The notes beneath the pieces are model-generated. The model was not told the DNA's origin and ran no database searches. It worked only from the letters and a program-made list of their open reading frames with translations. Both the position numbers and the translations under genes were made by a program. Of a DNA stretch of 64,000 bases, positions 49,973 to 58,198 are shown in pieces; the stretch's first letter is position 1; every line of letters begins with the position of its first letter. This DNA comes from JACOMS01 sp051252005 (GTDB lineage: Bacteria; Pseudomonadota; Alphaproteobacteria; Caulobacterales; Maricaulaceae): positions 248,001 to 312,000 of the forward strand of contig JBPOEZ010000001.1 of NCBI GenBank assembly GCA_051252005.1, read 5' to 3'.

Positions 49973-52189
49973 CTACCGTCGCCTTCCGCGCGCCTTTTGT
50001 CCTCTATGGCCCTTGCGGGGGTTGTTTTTCGGGGGCTTGCCGGGTTCTGGCTTGGTCAACATTTCGAAAATCATCCCGCCTGTGACGGGGGTGCATTCCG
50101 TCAGGCGAACGATGACTTTGCGCCCAAAGCGGTAAGTGCCGCCCGTATCCACATTGGTTAGTGATTTCCGTTTTTCGTCAAACATGAAATAGGAATCGCC
50201 AAGGGTTCTCGCGGGAATAAAGCCGTCTGCGCCTGTTTCGTCGAGCGTGATGAAAAGCCCCGCTTTGGCAGAGCCGGTAATGCGCGCGCCAAACTCTGCG
50301 CCGACGCGTTTCTCAAGATATTGCGCCACATAGCGGTCTTTGGCGTCGCGCTCGGCGGCCATCGCGCGGCGTTCTGTGTCTGAAATATGCTCGCCAGTTT
50401 CTTTGAGGCGGGATTGCTCGCGCTCCGTAGTCCCGTCTAGGCCGAGCTTAAATGTGCGGATCAAGGCGCGGTGCACGACAAGGTCAGCATAACGACGAAT
50501 TGGCGACGTAAAGTGCGCGTAGTGCGTCAGGTTAAGACCGAAATGGCCTTTGGCTTCTGTGCCGTAATAGGCTTGGCTCTGCGAGCGCAGTACCGCCATG
50601 CCGACAGTCTCGGTCAGGTCTTTTTCAGCAGCGCGTGCTAGCAGCTTATTAAAGCGCATGGTGCTGGCCCGTTCGCCGAGCGCCCATTTGAGGCCAACAG
50701 CAGGCAGGAAGTCCGACAGGCCTTGCAGGCGTTCTCTTTGCGGTGGCTCGTGAACGCGCACGAGTGTTGTTACACCTTTTTGGCCGAGCGCTTCCGCCGC
50801 CGCGACATTGGCCTGTATCATGCACTCTTCGACAAGTTTGTGCGCGTCATAGCGGTCACGAATTGTAATCTCCGTAACGTGGCCTGTTTCGTTCACATGC
50901 ACGCGGCGTTCCGGCAGTTCGATGCCAAGCGGCGAGCGGTCGTTACGGGCTCTGCGCAGGGCTTCGTAAGCTTTGAAAATATCGGCTAGGATGTCTTTGA
51001 CAGGCTCTGCCGCTTCGCCCGGTTTGCCGTCAAAGGCTTCTTGGGCTTGGGCGTATGTCAACCGCGCGTGAGAACGCATGAGGCCGCGTTTAAATTCGTG
51101 GTCGACCTTGTGGCCATCTTTTCCGAACCGCATTTTCACGGCCATACAGGCGCGGTCTTCATTGGGGCGCAGGGAACAAAGATCAGCGGATAATTCATGC
51201 GGAAGCATCGGCTCGACGCGGTCAGGGAGATAGACAGAGTTACTGCGCTCTCGCGCGGCTTTATCCAGCTTGCTATCGGGCGATACAAACGCCGAAACAT
51301 CGGCAATCGCCACCCAGACAATCCAGCCGCCTTTGTTCTTTGGGTCATCATCCGGCTTTGCGAAAATCGCATCATCAAAATCTTTGGCATCCACAGGGTC
51401 AATGGTCAGCAGCGGTAGATCTCGTAAATCTTCGCGGTATTTGGACAGCTTCGGCAATTTGAGATTTCGAGCTTCGTTAAGGACGCCGTCGTCAAAGCCA
51501 ACAGGAATGCCGTGCTGCTCTAGGGAAATAAGCGTGAAGGCTTTCGGGTCATTGGCGGAGCCGACGACTTTCACAATCTCTACATTACGCTCATATTTCC
51601 CGCGCTTACCAGAGGAGCGGTATTGGACGAGCGTATTGTTTTCGACGCCGTCAGGGACTTTGAGCGGACGGGATTCGTCGCGGACTTTTTTGTCTACGGC
51701 GCGGACCTTCCAGCCTCGCCCGTCTTGATAGAGGACGCCTAAATGTTTGGTCGGCCCGCGGCCAAGCTTTTTCATCACGAGCGCCGTATGGCCTTCGCCT
51801 GATTTCTTGATCCGGCACAGCGCGCGGTCATTAATGCCGAGCGCGGCGGAGGCCGAGCGCTTGTCCTTCTTAGGGGCAGGTGCCTCGCGGACTATAATAT
51901 GCGGCGGCTCGCCGTCGCCTTTCCATTTGTCTGGCACGGCAACCAAATCGCCCTGATCATCGATCTCGCGAATGCGTAGCACCATAACATCGGGAAGCTC
52001 ACCAGCCTCGCGGTACGTCTTGCGCTGTGAATAAATAAGCGTTCCGCTCTCCACTAAGAGGCGCAAGGCCTGCCGCAGCTCGCGCCGGTCATCGCCTTTA
52101 ATACCAAGCTCGCGCGCAATGTCACGGCGGGTAAGTTTGTCAGGCCGCGCGCGCACAGCCGAGAGAATTTGTTCGTTAAGATTTGTCAT
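49973..52189 (-). CDS. rnr: ribonuclease R
   Basis: 738 residues. 3'-5' exoribonuclease able to degrade structured RNA. The order is an N-terminal winged-helix (LTRRDIARELGIKGDDRRELRQAL), cold-shock-like domains, the RNB catalytic domain with TIDPVDAKDFDDAI (metal-binding aspartates), HFTSPIRRYADLVVHR, and an S1 domain followed by a short basic tail (PKNNPRKGHRGQKARGRRR without a break). Length is near the family norm. Confidence 0.97.
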   Translation of the reverse strand: MTNLNEQILSAVRARPDKLTRRDIARELGIKGDDRRELRQALRLLVESGTLIYSQRKTYREAGELPDVMVLRIREIDDQGDLVAVPDKWKGDGEPPHIIVREAPAPKKDKRSASAALGINDRALCRIKKSGEGHTALVMKKLGRGPTKHLGVLYQDGRGWKVRAVDKKVRDESRPLKVPDGVENNTLVQYRSSGKRGKYERNVEIVKVVGSANDPKAFTLISLEQHGIPVGFDDGVLNEARNLKLPKLSKYREDLRDLPLLTIDPVDAKDFDDAIFAKPDDDPKNKGGWIVWVAIADVSAFVSPDSKLDKAARERSNSVYLPDRVEPMLPHELSADLCSLRPNEDRACMAVKMRFGKDGHKVDHEFKRGLMRSHARLTYAQAQEAFDGKPGEAAEPVKDILADIFKAYEALRRARNDRSPLGIELPERRVHVNETGHVTEITIRDRYDAHKLVEECMIQANVAAAEALGQKGVTTLVRVHEPPQRERLQGLSDFLPAVGLKWALGERASTMRFNKLLARAAEKDLTETVGMAVLRSQSQAYYGTEAKGHFGLNLTHYAHFTSPIRRYADLVVHRALIRTFKLGLDGTTEREQSRLKETGEHISDTERRAMAAERDAKDRYVAQYLEKRVGAEFGARITGSAKAGLFITLDETGADGFIPARTLGDSYFMFDEKRKSLTNVDTGGTYRFGRKVIVRLTECTPVTGGMIFEMLTKPEPGKPPKNNPRKGHRGQKARGRRR

Positions 52190-52293
52190 AGAGCCGCTGT
52201 AGCGGCGGGAGGGGAAGGCGGCAAGCGGAAAGGGTAGTCGGAGGGCGGGATGCAGACGTCAGTAGGAGTAGATAGTTTTGCTGATTTCAAACT

Positions 52294-52551
52294 TTAAGCT
52301 AGCCCGCCTTGAAAGCCTTCTGTTTCGACACTTGAAGGTAGTGCTATACGAACGGGTTTCCCGCACCCCCATTTTTGACATCGCAAACGATCTTCAAATT
52401 CATCCAAGTAGAGCTGACGCATCAATCTGCTTTTTTGCCACTCAGACACTTCCTCGTAACGAAAGAAGCCGCAGGTCTTGCACTCGACTTCAATTCGCAC
52501 ATCCGAATTAAGATCACTCATCTGCAAGTGAGCTTTCCAAGAACGGCTCAT
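52294..52551 (-). CDS. small zinc-ribbon-like protein
   Basis: 85 residues. Two cysteine pairs, CKTC (about 24-27) and CQKWGC (about 58-63), spaced 30 residues apart, point to a zinc ribbon or knuckle; the rest is helical and charged (EEVSEWQKSRLMRQLYLDEFEDR). Its start overlaps the stop of the Y-family polymerase by four bases (ATGA), so the two are translationally coupled and should share its SOS control. Function unknown; an accessory role in lesion bypass is inference. Confidence 0.75.
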   Translation of the reverse strand: MSRSWKAHLQMSDLNSDVRIEVECKTCGFFRYEEVSEWQKSRLMRQLYLDEFEDRLRCQKWGCGKPVRIALPSSVETEGFQGGLA

Positions 52552-53804
52552 ATTGCGTCTTCTCGGCGAGGTATGCGGGTGAAGGCAATCTTCGTCCCAA
52601 GGTGACTACCATACTTTAAATCCCAAGGCCCAATTGATACAGCCGTCTTACCGTAGCGCCAGTTAAGGTGATCTATGCCCTTACTTATCGCCTCCCACTT
52701 AGTGTTTTGGCCTATATGAAATAGATCGTGTTGCCGGTCGACTGATTGCACGAGCCCGCCAAACCAAATCCCAACACGTACAATACGATGAGAGCGGTCT
52801 ATGTGCCCCTTAGTTTCTCGCCAAAGCTTATCTAAGGCCTGTATGGCAGAGTAGTCGTCGCTAGCATGATGCATTTTAACTTTACCTGACCATGATCGAT
52901 TATCCTTATAACCAACGCGGTAACCTGCCCAAAGATGCAGGTCCCCAGGATAATATCCATCACGGCGCATGCGTCGTGCCGCTTTGACCAGTAAAATGCG
53001 AGAACAATAATATGCGTCTCTGATCGTACGCATTTCAGGAGGCAGGACGCGCCCGTGACCATACATGCCGCGTTTTGAAGGTTGTGCTTTAACGGCATAA
53101 CCGTGGAGCGCATACCAAAGTCGCTCCCCAGTCACATTGCCCCATAGGTGCCTCATCTGCTTTGGCTGCGTTGCCATAAGAGCCGCCATGTCTTGAATGC
53201 CTGCCTCCCAGAGCCGCATCTGCATGCGCCCGCCTATTCCAGGTATGTCATCAAAGGATAATGCGGCCAACCTATCGCGATTTGATGATGGGTGCCAAAC
53301 GGTATGACCGTCGGGCTTGTCCATCTTGCAGGCAATCTTTGCAAGATGCCTATTCGCAGCATAACCAATAGAGCAGCTAATATACTCTCCGACATTTTTC
53401 CGTATGGAATCCTTAATTCGCACTGTTAGGCTGTAAGGGTCTGCAATGTCATTACGGTCTAGCTCGCATGTTAACTCATCAATACTTTTGGCGACATCAA
53501 TGGGAATAATAGACTCAATCGCAGCGGCTAATGCATTGTGTGCACGGCGATAATAGTCAGGTTTTTGAGTTACAAGTATGAGTTCCGGACAAACTTTCAT
53601 TGCATCCGCGACAGGCATGATGTTTTTAACCCCTCGGGCTTTGGCTTCCTTTGAGCAGGCAATGACAATCGTGTAGTCGGTTCCTTTGAACGGGGTGACG
53701 CCTATGGGTTTGCCACGTAGAGAGGGCTGTATCTGCTGTTCTACACTTGCAAAGAAGCCATCGAAGTCGAGATAAAGCCATTCTATGGTTTCGGGTTTAC
53801 GCAC
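52548..53804 (-). CDS. Y-family translesion DNA polymerase (UmuC/DinB-like)
   Basis: 418 residues from GTG 53804, with CAGGA about ten bases upstream. A longer frame to 53855 would overlap the SOS box and is less likely. Catalytic motifs are intact: YLDFDGFFASVEQQ (metal-binding D and E) and SIDELTCEL, then a helix-hairpin-helix DIPGIGGRMQMRLWEAGI. The C-terminal third (HLWAGYRVGYKDNRSW through GIDHLNWRYGKTAV) is a little-finger domain unlike standard DinB, closer to plasmid-type UmuC-like polymerases. No umuD, imuA or dnaE2 is nearby. Confidence 0.88.
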   Translation of the reverse strand: MRKPETIEWLYLDFDGFFASVEQQIQPSLRGKPIGVTPFKGTDYTIVIACSKEAKARGVKNIMPVADAMKVCPELILVTQKPDYYRRAHNALAAAIESIIPIDVAKSIDELTCELDRNDIADPYSLTVRIKDSIRKNVGEYISCSIGYAANRHLAKIACKMDKPDGHTVWHPSSNRDRLAALSFDDIPGIGGRMQMRLWEAGIQDMAALMATQPKQMRHLWGNVTGERLWYALHGYAVKAQPSKRGMYGHGRVLPPEMRTIRDAYYCSRILLVKAARRMRRDGYYPGDLHLWAGYRVGYKDNRSWSGKVKMHHASDDYSAIQALDKLWRETKGHIDRSHRIVRVGIWFGGLVQSVDRQHDLFHIGQNTKWEAISKGIDHLNWRYGKTAVSIGPWDLKYGSHLGTKIAFTRIPRREDAI

Positions 53805-53838
53805 TGTTTTTAAATCCTGAGTAGGGGTGCGCAAATAA

Positions 53839-53853
53839 GAACGTAGCAAGAAC
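53839..53853. promoter_or_regulatory. LexA/SOS box upstream of the Y-family polymerase
   Basis: On the minus strand GTTC-N7-GTTC (plus: GAAC, GTAGCAA, GAAC), an exact match to the alphaproteobacterial LexA consensus. It ends 35 bases before the proposed GTG start, the usual place for a LexA operator over a promoter. Confidence 0.8.
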
Positions 53854-53968
53854 ATTCTGTCAATTAGGAATTATTTCACAATGGCGCTAAGGTGTGGATA
53901 ACATCGTGTAGTGTGGGTGACTTTTGCCAAAAGTGTATGCTTGGCGAGTTAGCTGCGAGGCGTACCTG

Positions 53969-54151
53969 ATGACAGTGACGTACGTAAATCTTACTGAGTC
54001 CATTTGCGCCGATAAGGTCAAACATATGCAGGCGCTTGTCACTGACGGACTCGAGAGCGTCCTCACAAAAAAGTACGCCCGTGGATATGTTAACAGAAGC
54101 GCGCAAACTGGCTGCCCGAATCCTATAAACATTACCGTTTCATGGACGTAA
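53969..54151 (+). CDS. possible small protein (doubtful)
   Basis: 60 residues from ATG 53969 with GAGG eight bases upstream. Sequence MTVTYVNLTESICADKVKH then a basic middle and a short C-terminus with two prolines. No family recognised. The rest of the 53856-54330 gap shows nothing else. An overlapping frame on the other strand is less likely. Confidence 0.3.
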   Translation: MTVTYVNLTESICADKVKHMQALVTDGLESVLTKKYARGYVNRSAQTGCPNPINITVSWT

Positions 54152-54330
54152 CATTACGGAAGCCTCACCGGATGGTTACAAAGTGTTCGTTATCTTTTTT
54201 GTAATTGGCGATGCGGCGCGGCTGGGCCTAACGGGGCTCTCAGGCGCAAGTTTGAATTTTAATTCATACCCCTTCGAACGGCTTGCGCCTCAAAAAATTT
54301 GACATAATCCCTATCACAAAGACAGATATA

Positions 54331-54933
54331 ATGACCTCTTCTAAAATTTCGCCAGTATCTTTAATGACGCCTCGCAAAGCGTCGTCCTCCAAATTATCCG
54401 TACGGTCCAGTTTCTCGCTGATGATTGTTGCAACCCTCGCTCTGTCGGCCTGCGCGACGAAACCTGAGCGCAGAGGGCCGCCGTCTGGCGAGCGTGGCGC
54501 GGGACACCATGCTAAGTCTTCTGGTACGTTCCTTTTACCTGTTGCGGCGTTGTTCATCGACATGGACACGGACGGCGATAGGGCGACAACGCGCGCCGAA
54601 ATGGAGCAAGGCATACAGACCGAATGGGCAAAATTTGACAGAAGCCCTAGCGCCGTAAATTTCACCCCTTGGATCATAAAGACATTCGGGTCTCCGAATG
54701 CGACGCCAAATCTCATGAGTTTCGACCATGATTTTAACGGCGTGGTTTCAAAAGATGAGTTTTCGGATCGCATTCACAGAGAGTTCCGCACCCTCGATAA
54801 AAACGGTGATGGACGAGTCGAGCGTTCAGAGATGTTGGTAGCCTTTGCCGCGCCGCAGGGTGAACGCTCTCGGCAAGGGGGGGATTCGGGTCGTTCTAAG
54901 CGCGGGCAAGGCGGCGGACGTCCGCCAAAATAA
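54331..54933 (+). CDS. EF-hand lipoprotein
   Basis: 200 residues from ATG 54331 (a TTG start at 54283 is less likely). Signal peptide SFSLMIVATLALSAC with lipobox LSAC. Three EF-hand-like calcium loops: DMDTDGDRATTRAEM, DHDFNGVVSKDEF and DKNGDGRVERSEM; the first has a T at position 9. The tail is basic and glycine-rich (SGRSKRGQGGGRPPK). Next to the YHYH protein, with which it shares a GGRPP-type tail. Confidence 0.88.
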   Translation: MTSSKISPVSLMTPRKASSSKLSVRSSFSLMIVATLALSACATKPERRGPPSGERGAGHHAKSSGTFLLPVAALFIDMDTDGDRATTRAEMEQGIQTEWAKFDRSPSAVNFTPWIIKTFGSPNATPNLMSFDHDFNGVVSKDEFSDRIHREFRTLDKNGDGRVERSEMLVAFAAPQGERSRQGGDSGRSKRGQGGGRPPK

Positions 54934-55012
54934 AGGGCGGCTCTACAGTCCAAAATATTCATTGGTTTATTGCGGGCTATCTTTCTATCATTGCGAAAAC
55001 CGAGTCACACTT

Positions 55013-56113
55013 ATGCGTCAGCCATTCTTTCAATCATCACTGCTTTGCTTGAGCTTTTTGCTTTTAGGATGTTCTGGCGCGTCGTCGTCAAACGCGCAGA
55101 ACAAAGCGCCGAATAACGCCGCTAGCGAAGCCCCCGCGAACATAGAGGCCAGTGCCGCTGGCCTTTTCGACCCTACGGCCATTTTTGGCACGCCAGAAAT
55201 TGTGGATTGCACGTTATCAGGCGGCGCGAAAACGGAGTGTCTTTCTATTACCCTAAGCGCTGCGCCAACGTCTTTTGCTATTGGGCCGTGGTGTCCGCGC
55301 CATATTGACGACGGGCCAGATGTGTCCGGTATTTGGCTCAATGACGGCCGTGTCTATGACGCGGATGGCGCGTTCATCCAAAACCTACCTGCGTTTTACG
55401 GTGATGACGCTTGGAAGCTCTTTGACCCGAAAACAGGTAAGATTAACGTCACTGACAGCAAAACATCTTGCGCGGCTGCTGCCCGCCCTGACGTTGCGCC
55501 CGAATATCAAAACCATTGCGTTGAGTGCCAAGTGTCTTACTTGGAAGAAGGCCTGACGCAAACATATGTGATTCCGCTAAACCCCATTGCGGCTGAAAAT
55601 GTCGCGCCCCGCATTGATCACGCCGGTGTTGGTATCGCGTTTAGCGGCGTGCGCCTCGACGCGCCCGCGCCTCTTGACGCCATACTCAGCGCGCATACGC
55701 TCGCGGCATTCGATGATTGCGGCGGTCATGTTAACCTGCATGTGGGCTACCATATTCACGCGGTGACGGGCTGCTTGTCTGAAACCTCCGTGCAAAAGGA
55801 TCATGCGGCGAAAATTGGGCTCGCTATGGACGGTTACGCCATCCATACTCGGGTAAATCCTGACGGGGCTGAGCCAGAAAACCTTGATGCTTGCCGAGGT
55901 CACGAGACAGCAGGACTTGGCTATCACTACCACGCCAATGCCCCCGGCGAGAATGCTATCCTGACATGCCATACGGGGCAGACGGGCTGCGCGCTCGAAT
56001 CGCCGGACCAAACATGCGACGCTAGTGCGCAGCAAGGGCGGCGTCCCCCTCCGGGCGGAAGACCTCCAGAAGGCAGACCTCCAGAAAACAGGCCGCCGCG
56101 TCCCGAGCAATAG
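55013..56113 (+). CDS. YHYH-domain lipoprotein
   Basis: 366 residues from ATG 55013, 79 bases after the EF-hand gene stop; the longer frame from 54845 overlaps that gene. Signal peptide with lipobox LLGC. The YHYH-domain signatures GYHIHAVTG and GLGYHYHANAP are present, with several cysteines. The C-terminal tail repeats GGRPPEGRPPENRPP. The domain has no assigned biochemical role, though its histidine pairs suggest metal binding. It is convergent with the PepSY gene. Confidence 0.9.
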   Translation: MRQPFFQSSLLCLSFLLLGCSGASSSNAQNKAPNNAASEAPANIEASAAGLFDPTAIFGTPEIVDCTLSGGAKTECLSITLSAAPTSFAIGPWCPRHIDDGPDVSGIWLNDGRVYDADGAFIQNLPAFYGDDAWKLFDPKTGKINVTDSKTSCAAAARPDVAPEYQNHCVECQVSYLEEGLTQTYVIPLNPIAAENVAPRIDHAGVGIAFSGVRLDAPAPLDAILSAHTLAAFDDCGGHVNLHVGYHIHAVTGCLSETSVQKDHAAKIGLAMDGYAIHTRVNPDGAEPENLDACRGHETAGLGYHYHANAPGENAILTCHTGQTGCALESPDQTCDASAQQGRRPPPGGRPPEGRPPENRPPRPEQ

Positions 56114-56126
56114 AGCTAAGGGCCGT

Positions 56127-57632
56127 CTAAGCATCTTGTTGTTTTAAGTGAGTTAGGTCGCCTTTTAAGACCGTAGCGGCAATTATTGCGGCAGACACTA
56201 AAAGTACGGCATTGATAATCCACGCCATGCTGTCGGAGTTCGGCCCGCTAGTAAGCCCGTGTACTATAACAAGGAGTATCAGGCTCGCGGCGGTTAATCC
56301 GCGCATGAACTTGGCGCCCTTAATTGGCGTTGATGTTAGAAATGCCGGCAAGAATGAGAATGCTGTAACGCCGAGCCAAATAGGGATGGCTGGAAATGAT
56401 GGCATGACAAGATAGGCAATGCCGATCAGTGCGTAGCTTAGGGGCTGACCCCAGACGCAGGCTATCCAGGCTCTATGCCACCCTTTAACAGGCTTTCCTT
56501 TGGCCTCGCGTCGTGCGACCCATATGGTTACACCACTGGCGGTGATAAATGTTAGCGAGAGTCCTAAAAGGACATAGGCTATTTTAAGAAAATTGGCGAC
56601 CCAACCGGAGCCAAACCAGCCAAAGTGCAAGGGCCCTAAAGCGCCGATAATTTGCGATCCGAGGGGGCCGTCAGAAAACCCTCGGCTCCCCAATAATTCA
56701 CCGTCTGCAGAAAATGTATAGCGGTCTGTGACTGTCAGGTCCTTTGGTTTGTCTAAGTCGATTTGAATATATTGGCCGAGAGTTCCTGGTCGTCTAAGCC
56801 CAAGACGCGCTACAGAATTTCCAGGATATTCAGCCAGCAAGGTTGTCACTACAGGTAGGACATCAGGATAGGGAGATAGGGTTTCATTCGCGGGCGGCGT
56901 CGGGGCCGAAACAACGCCTCTGGCCTCGTCCATGTCGCCGTCAAAGGCTGCGTAAGCCAATATGCCCAAAATCATGATGGAAAGGCCAAGAATGGCCCCG
57001 GTTAATGAGACGATGATGTGGAAGGGAAGTCCCCAGACGCTGAGGCGGTTATGGAGGTCCGCTTCCTCAAGACGTTTTGAGCCGCCCCGCCGGAACCGGA
57101 AGGCATCTCTGAAAATTCTAGGATGGGATAGTACACCCGACCAAATAGATGAGAGCAAAGAAATCCCTATAAGGCCGACAATGAACAGACCCAGAGTTTG
57201 CGGCAAATGTAGGTATAAGTGCAAATGCGTTAGAAAATCCTCAGGCCCATGTCGGCGCTTATTGATAAGATTGCCTTGGTTGTCTGCGCTCCATATTTCT
57301 TCCTGCCCCGTCTCGAAATCTGCCATACGAACGATCAGGTTCGGTGAGCCATCTGAGGGGGTGGTCACAACCACATAATCATTGATGCCATTTTCTTGCG
57401 CGCGCTCTGCGCCGTTTGTGAGGGCGGATACAATCACTTCGGCAGATACAGTGTGCATGACAGGCGCTTGCGGATTTTCCCATCGCCCGATCTCGTGGGC
57501 GAGGACTAAGATTGTTCCTGATAAACAAATAATGTAAATGAGCGCGGCAAAGACAAGCCCTAGCGCAGAATGACCTGCGAGCATAGCTGCAACAAAACGG
57601 GGGGGCACTTTTGGCCATATTGATTGACTCAT
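56127..57632 (-). CDS. PepSY-associated transmembrane protein
   Basis: 501 residues with an N-terminal membrane helix (AMLAGHSALGLVFAALIYIICLSG without a break), a PepSY-like periplasmic domain, the conserved segment LHLYLHLPQTLGLFIVGLIG, and further helices to the C-terminus. Members of this family (often near siderophore receptors) are thought to handle iron release or ferric-reductase-like steps. Here it is the third gene after the TonB receptor, and it starts nine bases after the small membrane protein gene. The paired histidines in the helices could bind heme or metal. Confidence 0.88.
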   Translation of the reverse strand: MSQSIWPKVPPRFVAAMLAGHSALGLVFAALIYIICLSGTILVLAHEIGRWENPQAPVMHTVSAEVIVSALTNGAERAQENGINDYVVVTTPSDGSPNLIVRMADFETGQEEIWSADNQGNLINKRRHGPEDFLTHLHLYLHLPQTLGLFIVGLIGISLLSSIWSGVLSHPRIFRDAFRFRRGGSKRLEEADLHNRLSVWGLPFHIIVSLTGAILGLSIMILGILAYAAFDGDMDEARGVVSAPTPPANETLSPYPDVLPVVTTLLAEYPGNSVARLGLRRPGTLGQYIQIDLDKPKDLTVTDRYTFSADGELLGSRGFSDGPLGSQIIGALGPLHFGWFGSGWVANFLKIAYVLLGLSLTFITASGVTIWVARREAKGKPVKGWHRAWIACVWGQPLSYALIGIAYLVMPSFPAIPIWLGVTAFSFLPAFLTSTPIKGAKFMRGLTAASLILLVIVHGLTSGPNSDSMAWIINAVLLVSAAIIAATVLKGDLTHLKQQDA

Positions 57633-57641
57633 GGACAGACC

Positions 57642-58190
57642 TCAGAGTAAAAATGCAATAGGGTAAGACGCAGCGCAAACGGAAAGTAGGACGGCAAGGG
57701 CTCTTAGGATTTTGTCATCTGATAGTGTCCATGCCATACCAGCACCCCAAATTAATGGCACCATTAAACCGCCTACCGCGACAGCATTTACGGGTGTCAT
57801 GGGAAGTTTTGTGGAGAGGGCTGTTCCGACACCGAAGGCGGCAGCGCCGGAGACTGGTCCCGCGAGTAAGACGCGAATGAGACCGCGCCACCACACTTTT
57901 TTACGTGTCGCGGGATCAATAACAGCCTCTCGAACGCGCGGTGCTTTTTTCTGCCTGACCTCCATGTTGGCAAGGACAAAGACCAAAGCCGTGACGCAAA
58001 TTATGACTGAGCCGACAGGGACGCCTATTTCGCCGCCCAAAGCCTTAGCAAACAAAAACAAAGACAGCGCCAGAAGTGCCCATCCGGCGAGGATCGCGTA
58101 AGGGCGCAGGCGTCCTGCGTTAACCCATGCAAACTTTAGCGCGGCAATGCCTCCGAGGGAGGCGCCTAAGCCTGTTAATGCTGTCATCAT
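57642..58190 (-). CDS. hypothetical membrane protein
   Basis: 182 residues with about five hydrophobic segments and a basic loop (RQKKAPRVREAVIDPATRKKVWWRG). No family recognised. It starts eight bases after the TonB receptor stop and ends nine bases before the PepSY gene, so it belongs to the same, probably iron-regulated, operon. Confidence 0.78.
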   Translation of the reverse strand: MMTALTGLGASLGGIAALKFAWVNAGRLRPYAILAGWALLALSLFLFAKALGGEIGVPVGSVIICVTALVFVLANMEVRQKKAPRVREAVIDPATRKKVWWRGLIRVLLAGPVSGAAAFGVGTALSTKLPMTPVNAVAVGGLMVPLIWGAGMAWTLSDDKILRALAVLLSVCAASYPIAFLL

Positions 58191-58198
58191 TGGCAGAC

